The notes under the pieces: generated by a model
The model's input: only the letters and a program-made list of their open reading frames with translations
The model's database searches: none
Told to the model about the DNA's origin: nothing
Translations under genes and position numbers: made by a program
Shown: positions 16,912 to 23,616 of the stretch, one piece after another
How the letters are laid out: each line of letters opens with the position of its first letter
Numbering within the stretch: position 1 is the first letter of the stretch
Source of the DNA: Thermoplasmata archaeon
GTDB taxonomy: Archaea > Thermoplasmatota > E2 > DHVEG-1
Direction of reading: 5' to 3'
Assembly: GCA_020054475.1 (NCBI GenBank)
Contig: JAHWGJ010000016.1
Span: forward strand, 1 to 38,598
DNA: 38,598 nt

Positions 16912-17397
16912 AAGAAGAAATAATTTCTATTTTCTCCTTATTTTCTTTTTAATAAATATTATTATATATATTCCATCGGAAATAAAGGGGATAAAGTAAT
17001 TGTTTTGCATAAGTGTATCACGATTATGGGTTTTTAGAATTATAAAATGCCAAATTTTGAGAGTTTTAAGCCTGTATACAAACTTATAACATTATTTATA
17101 ATTCATTTGAATATTTTGTCTTTTGAGAGAATCTTAAAATTTTTTCTATTAAAATATTAATATTTTCTGTTGAGGCTTTGATGGATTGTTACTATAGCCC
17201 ATCAGCGGCTCTTAACCAAAGATTTATAATAACAATTTTTCTTATTTTATATGATAAAAACCTTACTTTAAATAAATTTAATTTTAATAATTTTTTAATA
17301 TGTTAAAATCTCGAGTAATATTGTTTTATTATAATAAGTAGAACGAAAGTTTGAATTAATTATAGTTTAAAAGGAGAGAATTGAATTTTTTCGAACT
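16912..17397. other. Intergenic region with repeat R copy 3 and a short tRNA-like fragment
   Basis: The 486 bases hold no supported gene. They contain a T-rich downstream region of the Glu/Pro-rich gene, repeat R copy 3 at 17059-17095, and a 14-base match to the tRNA-Thr 3' end, GCCCATCAGCGGCT, at 17197-17210. The rest is AT-rich and probably includes the promoter of the HTH gene, with GGAGAG at 17373-17378. Confidence 0.5.
17059..17095 (+). repeat. 37-bp island repeat R, copy 3
   Basis: GTTTTAAGCCTGTATACA is followed by AACTTATAACATTAT. It differs from copy 2 in only a few bases, in the spacer and at the 5' edge. The preceding bases (CAAATTTTGA) also resemble those before copy 2 (GCAATTTTGA), so the related region is slightly longer than 37 bp. 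Confidence 0.85.
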
Positions 17398-17808
17398 TTG
17401 GATGATGATAATATGGTAAAAAAGTATTCTGTTGAAGAAAGAAGAAATGAGATATGTGAATTGATATTAAATGAGGGTTTATTTTCGATTAATAAATCTG
17501 CTCTTGGTAGAAAATATGGTGTATCTGATGTTATGATAGGAAAGAATATTGATATAATATTAAAAAAAATACCTAAAGAGAAAATTGAAGATATAATTGA
17601 CAAAATATATGTTCAATATATGCATATTTTAATAACTAATGAAAAACTTTTAATGAGCGAGGATGAAAACATAAAATTGAAAGCAATAAATTCAATAATA
17701 AAAGTTATAAATGAATATCTAAAATTTTTAAAGTATGTTGCTAAGGATAATGAATATACTAATTATAAATCAAAACAATTATTAGGTTCAACTTTAAATT
17801 TTAATTAA
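17398..17808 (+). CDS. HTH DNA-binding protein, possibly terminase-small-subunit-like
   Basis: The protein has up to 136 residues. Residues 10-55 form a helix-turn-helix segment (SINKSALGRKYGVSDVMIGKNI), followed by IPKEKIEDIIDKIY and a helical C-terminal half with NEYLKFLKYVA. This order, an HTH followed by a long helical region, is like small terminase subunits and other virus packaging or regulatory proteins, but the link is only by pattern. The start is uncertain: TTG at 17398 or ATG at 17413. GGAGAG at 17373-17378 instead serves a short overlapping ORF. It would fit a virus-derived island. Confidence 0.55.
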   Translation: MDDDNMVKKYSVEERRNEICELILNEGLFSINKSALGRKYGVSDVMIGKNIDIILKKIPKEKIEDIIDKIYVQYMHILITNEKLLMSEDENIKLKAINSIIKVINEYLKFLKYVAKDNEYTNYKSKQLLGSTLNFN

Positions 17809-17822
17809 TGATAATTTAAGAA

Positions 17823-18104
17823 ATGAAATCATATCGTTTTGAAAAAGATACTTATGGTGGTGGTGTAGCAACAATTGGAGCAACAAGAAATGCTTATGGC
17901 GGCTCAATAGGTAATCCTTTAGATTCAGGTGGTTCACGAATAGAAATTGATTTCTTTGAATCATATGAACCAGGTATTAAATTATCACAGATGTTGACAA
18001 ATTCACAAATAAAATATCTTAATAATGTTTGGAAAGATTATATCACATTGGAAGAATTCATCTTATTGGGGGATCCAAGCTTAATGATCGGAGGATATTC
18101 TTAG
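17823..18104 (+). pseudogene. C-terminal remnant of a C25 peptidase
   Basis: These 93 residues match only the end of a gingipain-type catalytic domain: GGGVATIGATRNAYGG, then FFESYEPGIKLSQML and TLEEFILLGDPSLMIGGY. The intact peptidase at 5189-7333 has the corresponding GGAIAFIGG and FGDPSLII. The catalytic histidine and cysteine parts are missing and in-frame stops lie directly upstream of the ATG. It is most likely a decayed gene left by rearrangement in the island. Confidence 0.7.
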
Positions 18105-18211
18105 TTTTGTACTCCAATTTTATTAAATTGGTTTTTTTAGTATTGTACAAATTTTTAAACCCAGTTATTAAGTACCTGAAAAATGGTTTATTATATAGTG
18201 GGAAGTGATAT

Positions 18212-18319
18212 GTGAAAAAAATCCTCTCAATTTGTGTAATAAGTTTCCTAATCCTTTATAGTTTTGAAGTTAAGTTTTTTAATTTTAATAAAAAAGGTGA
18301 TGCAACATCAATACTGTGA
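18212..18319 (+). CDS. 35-residue leader-like membrane peptide
   Basis: A GTG start stands two bases after GGAAGTGAT. The peptide begins with a signal-like hydrophobic stretch (VKKILSICVISFLILYSF) and ends GDATSIL. Its TGA overlaps the GTG start of the acyltransferase gene, which suggests translational coupling. It could be a true small membrane protein or the left end of a truncated secreted protein. Confidence 0.5.
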   Translation: MKKILSICVISFLILYSFEVKFFNFNKKGDATSIL

Positions 18320-19752
18320 AAAATCCAGATAGTTTAAAAAGTCAAAAATGTGAAAAAATTGTGATTTCAGAATCATTATCTAAATTTCAACGTATTGTAA
18401 CTCTGCAAGAAAGAAGATTTCTCATGTCCCCTTGTGCTCATATCTCACTTGGATTAAAACTAATAGGAAATATATCTATAGAGAAATTGAGAAATTCAGT
18501 AAAAAAGATGCTTAGAACATATCCCCTCTTTGGTGTACGAATTGAGTTGGATAATAATGTATTATATTCTACAACAAAAAATGCTACCGCCGTACCAATT
18601 AAAATTTACAAGAGAAAATCAGATTGGACCTGGTTAGAAGTACTAAATATGGAACACTCAATTCCAGTTAAACCTTCAATTGGCCCACTAACGCGCATTA
18701 TTTTTGTGGAAGATTCTAACATATCTGAATTGTTCATATTCTGTCATCATTCTATCTGTGATGGTAGATCACTTGAATTTGCTCTCAGGGAGATTCTTCT
18801 AAATCTTAGAAACCCCAACAGGATACCGCTGTTAATGCCAGAAATCCCACCTCAGACTCCAGAAATTTTCCCATCAGGTGTTTCAAAGAACCGATTTACA
18901 TCTTGGTTCATTGAAAGAGTGAACAGTAAATGGCAGAAGGAGAAAGTATTATTTGATGAAGAAGACCTTGTGAATATATATGAATCATTTTGGAAGAATT
19001 CAAGTTATTGTGTTGAACTAATTACTCTGAATAAAGTTGATACTCAGAGATTTGTAGAAATCTGTAGAGCCAATGATGTTACAGTCAACTCTGCATTACT
19101 TGTTGCTTTTGTAAAAGCAAGATGGGATGCTTATAAACCCTACAAAGGGAAAGTGAAAATCGGTACAGCTGTTGATAGTCGTAATCGACTTCGAATTGAA
19201 ATTGGAGATGCTGTTGGTCTTTATGCAGGAGGAGTAATTTATAAGTTTAAATATATCAAGGATCGTTCATTTTGGGGTAATGTAAGAGAATATCATAAAG
19301 TTGTTAAAAAAACTCTTAATGATAATAATGTTTTTAATCCTATATATAATCAGTTTTTTTTAGATCCTACTTTATCTGATGCAATGCTATTTGCTATTAT
19401 TGGTAATCAGGTACAATCTCACCAGAGCAGATATGATAAAATATTTGATTTTGCAAATAGTCATGATGGTCTTGTGGCAAAATATCTGAAAAAAATGTCA
19501 AGCAACATATCAGATGTCATGAGCACTAATCTTGGAAGATTAAACATTCCAGATGAAATTGATGGGATTAAAATTGAAAGAGCTTACTTTACTCCATCAT
19601 CGGGCTTAAAGCTTGAGATTGTTCTTGGTGTTGCAACTGCAGGTGGTCGTCTTACAATCTCTTTGAATTATCATAATGGATATTTCGATGGTAATAATAT
19701 TAAAAAAGTTCGTGATAGAGCAGAGATAATCTTAAAGAATATTCTTAAATGA
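18316..19752 (+). CDS. Stand-alone condensation-type acyltransferase (HHxxxDG)
   Basis: This 478-residue protein has the architecture of the condensation/alcohol acyltransferase fold. The N-terminal lobe starts with LQERRFLMSP and carries the active-site motif HHSICDG (His144, His145, Asp149). The C-terminal lobe has GTAVDSRNRLR and VMSTNLGRLNIPDEIDG. There are no adenylation or carrier domains and none are encoded nearby, so it probably moves an acyl group between small molecules or lipids rather than building peptides. GTG 18316 overlaps the previous stop. An in-frame ATC at 18307 lies five bases after AGGTGAT, so it may be the real start. Transfer from bacteria is plausible. Confidence 0.8.
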   Translation: MKNPDSLKSQKCEKIVISESLSKFQRIVTLQERRFLMSPCAHISLGLKLIGNISIEKLRNSVKKMLRTYPLFGVRIELDNNVLYSTTKNATAVPIKIYKRKSDWTWLEVLNMEHSIPVKPSIGPLTRIIFVEDSNISELFIFCHHSICDGRSLEFALREILLNLRNPNRIPLLMPEIPPQTPEIFPSGVSKNRFTSWFIERVNSKWQKEKVLFDEEDLVNIYESFWKNSSYCVELITLNKVDTQRFVEICRANDVTVNSALLVAFVKARWDAYKPYKGKVKIGTAVDSRNRLRIEIGDAVGLYAGGVIYKFKYIKDRSFWGNVREYHKVVKKTLNDNNVFNPIYNQFFLDPTLSDAMLFAIIGNQVQSHQSRYDKIFDFANSHDGLVAKYLKKMSSNISDVMSTNLGRLNIPDEIDGIKIERAYFTPSSGLKLEIVLGVATAGGRLTISLNYHNGYFDGNNIKKVRDRAEIILKNILK

Positions 19753-19775
19753 TTTCTCTTTAATTAAAAATTATT

Positions 19776-19798
19776 GCCTCTCAGGAGGCTTCAAAACA
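19776..19798 (+). repeat. 23-bp hairpin repeat H, copy 1
   Basis: GCCTCTCAGGAGGC can form a five-pair stem with a TCAG loop, followed by TTCAAAACA. It starts 24 bases after the acyltransferase stop. Copy 2 at 23021-23043 differs at two positions and sits 30 bases after the CDF gene stop. It may be a terminator-like or RNA-processing element, or a cassette boundary. Confidence 0.6.
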
Positions 19799-19877
19799 TG
19801 CTAGCCATCTCCATAATAATCAGCAAGTAATAATTTAATTCTTGTGTTGATTATATACTTATATAAAAATTCGAATT

Positions 19878-20621
19878 TTAGTATAATGGATCTTTTGTCA
19901 AATCCGATTGTTTAATTTCTATATCAGTCAATCCAAATTTATTCATAATGGATCTAATCAATTCAGCAAACCAATCTGGAGCAGTTGGTGATACAACAAC
20001 ATTTTCAATAAGAACACTTAGATCAGATTCGACATAATTTCCAATCCATTCTGGATCAACATACAAAATATGTTTTCCTTTTGTTTGTTCTGCCAAGGCA
20101 AATTTCATTATGATTGCCCTTAGTTCTTTTTCATGTTCAAAACTCTTTCGTTTATATAAAAAGGGATTGAATATATTTCCCCCTGGAATACTATCCTTTT
20201 CATAGTCAATATATTTTACAAATCCTATGTATATCTCATCAACCTTATTTACTTTGAAACTATCTTTTAAACGTTTGAAAGTAGATTGAATAGCAACCCC
20301 TTCTTTGCTGGTGAGATACAATTTCCACATGGCAGCAGATTCATATTCATTTATATGCCAACTACTAATGTTAATAACCTTCCTAAAACCATTTAGAATT
20401 TCGATTTTCTCTGTTTTTCGTTTTATTTTTAAAACATCCTTCCATCTATTTATATCTTCATCAGTAAACTTTCCTTCGAATCTATCATCTAATTTATCTG
20501 CCCGGGTAAAAAATAAAGCCTTTTTATTTAGATAAGATACAAATTTTGTGAAATCCAAATATCGCCATATTTTTATTTCTTCATCTTGAGGTTCTTCAAA
20601 TTCTGGGTGTTTTTGATACAT
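19878..20621 (-). CDS. DUF2971 family protein
   Basis: This 247-residue cytosolic protein matches DUF2971 by IWRYLDFTKFVSYL near the N-terminus, ALFFTRADKLDDRFEG, then SSWHINEYESAAMWKLY and a later FEHEKELRAIIM segment. The function is unknown; members often occur in mobile or defence-associated regions, which fits its place in the island. AGGTAAT four bases before the ATG supports the start. It overlaps the 80-residue gene by 26 bases, so the two are coupled. Three more small ORFs line up behind them on the same strand. Confidence 0.75.
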   Translation of the reverse strand: MYQKHPEFEEPQDEEIKIWRYLDFTKFVSYLNKKALFFTRADKLDDRFEGKFTDEDINRWKDVLKIKRKTEKIEILNGFRKVINISSWHINEYESAAMWKLYLTSKEGVAIQSTFKRLKDSFKVNKVDEIYIGFVKYIDYEKDSIPGGNIFNPFLYKRKSFEHEKELRAIIMKFALAEQTKGKHILYVDPEWIGNYVESDLSVLIENVVVSPTAPDWFAELIRSIMNKFGLTDIEIKQSDLTKDPLY

Positions 20622-20838
20622 AGTTATTACCTAATTTTTTTTCTAATATTTTTTTCCTTTTTTCACTATATCCCCATTTATAACCGGGATATCTCATTAA
20701 TTTGAAATCTTCTATAAACTTGTTAAAATCTCTTTGATTTTTAAAATGAATTTTTCTCACTATTTCATTAGTTTTTTCATCAAATAACTCTATTACTTCT
20801 CTAAATTTCTCTTTAGATTTTTTTCTAAGATAAAACAT
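20596..20838 (-). CDS. 80-residue basic protein upstream of DUF2971 gene
   Basis: A highly charged protein rich in Lys, Arg and Glu, with the segment IHFKNQRDFNKFIEDFKL and a basic C-terminus. It has no membrane helix. I recognise no family. Its 26-base overlap with the DUF2971 gene implies that the two are translated together, so it may be a partner, for example a regulator or antitoxin-like protein. No good Shine-Dalgarno is visible before the ATG. Confidence 0.5.
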   Translation of the reverse strand: MFYLRKKSKEKFREVIELFDEKTNEIVRKIHFKNQRDFNKFIEDFKLMRYPGYKWGYSEKRKKILEKKLGNNYVSKTPRI

Positions 20839-20861
20839 TTAATCCATATTAATTATACAAT

Positions 20862-20972
20862 TCAAGTTCTATATTTCTTTTTATAACGAAATTTAGAATC
20901 TCTCATTCTTTGATGTAATTCGCTTATTCTTTTTTCAGTATGCCTAGTAAATTTATCTGATATTTCAGACAT
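20862..20972 (-). CDS. 36-residue basic peptide
   Basis: The peptide begins MSEISDKFTRHTEKRISEL and ends in KKKYRT. GAGGTTAT lies two bases before the ATG, a good ribosome binding site for such a short frame. It precedes the 80-residue gene by 23 bases on the same strand and looks like part of the DUF2971 cluster. No homologue is recognised. Confidence 0.5.
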   Translation of the reverse strand: MSEISDKFTRHTEKRISELHQRMRDSKFRYKKKYRT

Positions 20973-21091
20973 TTATAACCTCTGCCATATGTTATAACTA
21001 AAATATATCTATAAAAAATTTTTTAATGGAAATAATTTCATTATTTTTTATATATTTGGATGATTTCTATAATCCGCCCCTTTTTTATCAG

Positions 21092-21256
21092 TTATCCCTC
21101 ATAATCTGGATGGATTTTTTCTTTGAATTCATGTCTCATTATTTCTTTTTGTGTTAATCCTCTATTCATTGCATTTTGTATACAAGTTGTAATTTGTTTT
21201 CTTGCCTGTTGAAAGTTTTTTACACATTTTCCAAATTCTTTTTGTAATTCATTCAT
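21092..21256 (-). CDS. 54-residue helical protein
   Basis: The product begins MNELQKEFGKCVKNFQQ and ends KEKIHPDYEG. It is predicted helical and mixed-charge, with two cysteines (residues 11 and 25). It is the first of four consecutive minus-strand frames ending with DUF2971. No ribosome binding site is obvious. No homologue is recognised. Confidence 0.45.
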   Translation of the reverse strand: MNELQKEFGKCVKNFQQARKQITTCIQNAMNRGLTQKEIMRHEFKEKIHPDYEG

Positions 21257-21773
21257 ATTTATTAATGGACGATATGTTTTTTTAAACTATTATAAAATAT
21301 TTATGAATTGCACATCAAATGTCATCACTTTTCATCATTTATTCGAATATTTAAAAAGTATTTTTTTTAATACTATTGGAGATGGCAGAGAGAGTAAGTA
21401 TTTCTTTAAACAATTAATCTTCAAAAATATTAATTCATATTAATTAAATGTGCACTATATTTTCCAATAAAAAAAAGGCGATAACATTAAATCAAAAAAT
21501 AAAAAATATTTATAATCCAGTTGGAAAAAGGTAAAGATACCAAACCTAAATGTCACAAGTAATGATTATTAATAATGGAAGTACTGTTTTGGAAATAGAT
21601 TTATGTAGACTATGTAGGATGATGAACAAAAATAATCCTTACCATAATACAATAAATAATAAATTAGGTTAATTACAATAATAGCTTATGATAATGTTGG
21701 AAATAAGGGCAATTATAAGGCATTATAGTTCAAAGAAAAAACACTTTATTGTAATAATAAATCACAATTTGAA
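21257..21773. other. Mostly gene-free region with decayed small ORFs
   Basis: These 517 bases hold a tiny frame at 21382-21417 (MAERVSISLNN) that looks like the first strand of a ribbon-helix-helix protein cut short by a stop, preceded by TTGGAG. A 40-codon frame is at 21550-21672 with a CRLC pair; I give it low weight. The rest is AT-rich and leads to the CDF gene, whose ATG has no Shine-Dalgarno. Confidence 0.4.
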
Positions 21774-22991
21774 ATGTTAAAATCTATTAAATTTAAAATT
21801 ATACCTGATTACGGTGACTCAGATAACCCTCAAATACGAGCAAAATATGGATATCTAGAAGCAGCTGTAAGTATAATTGGAAATACATTACTTTTTTTAT
21901 TGAAATTGATTCTAGGTCTTTATATTAACAGCATTGCTCTAATTGCTGATGGAGTACATTCAATATCAGATACTGCAACCTCTGGTGTAGTCATATTTGG
22001 ATTTAGAATTGCAGCGAAAAAACCTGATAAAGAGCATCCACATGGTCATGGGAGAGCAGAATATATTGCAACCTTGATAATCGCAATATTATTAATTATA
22101 GTAGGACTTAGTTTTATTCAACAGTCAATTGATCGAATTATCAATGGGGGAACATTATTACATAGAGAATTTGCTATTTTTATCAGTATAATTGTATTAA
22201 TATCTGCAGTAGCAAAAGAGCTAATGGCAAGATATTCAAATGTTATAGCAAAAAAAATAGATAGCGATGTTCTAAAAGCTGATGCATGGCATCATCGAAG
22301 CGATGCAATATCCTCAATTGGAGTTGCAATAGGAATTTTAGGTGCAAGATTTGGTTTTCCAATTCTTGATCCAATATTTGGATTATGTGTCTCAATAATA
22401 ATCATATATGTTGGTGTAAACCTTCTCAGAAATGCATCAAATTTTTTTATGGGAAAAGCTCCTGATGAAAAATTAGTTAAACAAATTAAAGAAATTGCAG
22501 AAACAACTGACAATATTAAAGGAATACATGATATCTCCTTACATGATTACGGAACTACGAAAATTCTAACTATACATGTAGAAGTGGATAGCAATCTACA
22601 ACTTGATGAAGCACATAAAATAGCAGATAATTTAGAAGAAAATATCAAAAATCGAACTAAATACTCCACGATTATACATTTAGATCCATCACCGATCATC
22701 TCAAAAACCTCTAAGGATAAGATAGAAAAAAGAAATATTATTAATGCTATTTTGGAAAAACAAAGAGAAATAAAATCATTTCATAAAGTAAGTATTATCC
22801 AGTCTGGAGAAAAGGATAAAATTAAAATGCATCTCGTTGTTGATAAGAATATGCCTATACATGAATCACATGAGCTTTGTCATGCCTTAAAATCACTTCT
22901 TAAAAAACAATTCGGATTCTGTGAAATAGATATACATTTTGAACCATGTATTGATAATTGTAAAATATGTACTTTATCATGTGAAAAATAA
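21774..22991 (+). CDS. Cation diffusion facilitator (CDF) transporter with Cys-rich tail
   Basis: This 405-residue protein has the six-helix CDF core with metal-site motifs ADGVHSISDT in helix 2 and AWHHRSDA in helix 5. A His-rich loop KEHPHGHGRAEY is present. Two cytosolic ferredoxin-like dimer domains follow, each with HExH-type residues (HVEVDSN and PIHESHELCH). The tail CIDNCKICTLSC has four cysteines and may bind metal as a sensor. It should export zinc, manganese, iron or a similar divalent ion by proton antiport. The two C-terminal domains make it longer than the usual 300 residues. The start is ATG without Shine-Dalgarno, probably leaderless. Confidence 0.93.
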   Translation: MLKSIKFKIIPDYGDSDNPQIRAKYGYLEAAVSIIGNTLLFLLKLILGLYINSIALIADGVHSISDTATSGVVIFGFRIAAKKPDKEHPHGHGRAEYIATLIIAILLIIVGLSFIQQSIDRIINGGTLLHREFAIFISIIVLISAVAKELMARYSNVIAKKIDSDVLKADAWHHRSDAISSIGVAIGILGARFGFPILDPIFGLCVSIIIIYVGVNLLRNASNFFMGKAPDEKLVKQIKEIAETTDNIKGIHDISLHDYGTTKILTIHVEVDSNLQLDEAHKIADNLEENIKNRTKYSTIIHLDPSPIISKTSKDKIEKRNIINAILEKQREIKSFHKVSIIQSGEKDKIKMHLVVDKNMPIHESHELCHALKSLLKKQFGFCEIDIHFEPCIDNCKICTLSCEK

Positions 22992-23020
22992 TCTAATTAT
23001 ACTACTGTCTTTTCCTTTTT

Positions 23021-23043
23021 GTCTCTCAGGAGGCTTTAAAACA
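23021..23043 (+). repeat. 23-bp hairpin repeat H, copy 2
   Basis: GTCTCTCAGGAGGC, then TTTAAAACA. The stem keeps five pairs with one G-T pair. It lies 30 bases downstream of the CDF stop and follows a pyrimidine run (CTTTTCCTTTTT). Confidence 0.6.
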
Positions 23044-23072
23044 AAGTTTTTTGTGTTGAATGATCTCTAAAA

Positions 23073-23377
23073 GGTCTTAAACTTAACTTTTTTATCGATT
23101 CCCACCAGCAGCTCCATGTTACTTTTTAGCATGATTAAATTATGTCCACCCCCATTCGATTTATTATATTTTTATTTTTTCAATATGATATTTTTCAAAC
23201 TTATGGGTATTTATACATAGTTCTCGTAGAAAAAAATTCAAGAAAATACGAAAAATCGTCTTCTTGAATTCCAGACAATATGGAAATTCGTATCTTTCTC
23301 ACTAAAACCTTTATTTTTTCTTTATAATTCTTTATGCTCGGGGGAAGAAAAATTATCTAAAAGTTAAGTTTAAGACC
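23073..23377. mobile_element. 305-bp MITE-like element with 19-bp inverted repeats
   Basis: GGTCTTAAACTTAACTTTT at 23073-23091 is perfectly complementary to the sequence at 23359-23377. An internal ten-pair hairpin, AATTCAAGAA (23235-23244) with TTCTTGAATT (23261-23270), and a second ATACGAA/TTCGTAT pair (23246-23252 and 23286-23292) give it further structure. It has no ORF. I see no clear target-site duplication. tRNA-Thr repeat copy B lies just inside the left end, which is unusual for a simple MITE. Confidence 0.55.
23098..23137 (+). repeat. tRNA-Thr 3'-end direct repeat, copy B
   Basis: ATTCCCACCAGCAGCTCC, then ATGTTACTTTTTAGCATGATTA. It differs from copy A by one base in the tRNA part and one in the flank. 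It lies 13.5 kb from the tRNA, in the same orientation. Confidence 0.75.
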
Positions 23378-23616
23378 ACTAATTTTAATATTATAACCGC
23401 CACATAACAAAGTAGTTATCTAATAAAAATTAATCCAAAATATAAAAACTTGTTAAAAAATATTAAAAAATTAATTTTGTTTGTTTTTTTTGTTTAATTT
23501 TTTTTTTCATATATTTCATATATTATTGTTTCAGAATACAATAATAGCTTTTATTAATAAATTTCTTATTAAATAACATATTTATAGTTTTTAGTGATTT
23601 ATAAACGGGAGATCAG

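Larger units (their letters stand above)
22992..23616. other. 625-bp repeat-rich intergenic region
   Basis: This gap holds hairpin repeat H copy 2 (23021-23043) and a 305-bp element with perfect 19-bp inverted ends (23073-23377), inside which lies tRNA-Thr repeat copy B. After 23378 it is AT-rich, with long T-runs at 23480-23510, and should hold the promoter of the binding-protein gene. No coding sequence is supported. Confidence 0.7.

Noticed and set aside
9684-17095. The three 37-bp repeats as a CRISPR array
   Set aside because: The copies are 3.7 kb apart with genes between them, and no cas gene is present.
17197-17210. Fourth tRNA-Thr att copy
   Set aside because: Only 14 bases match and the conserved downstream flank is missing, so I treat it as a weak fragment, not a boundary.
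21550-21672. 40-residue frame with a CRLC pair
   Set aside because: It has no ribosome binding site and no recognisable pattern, and such frames are expected by chance here.
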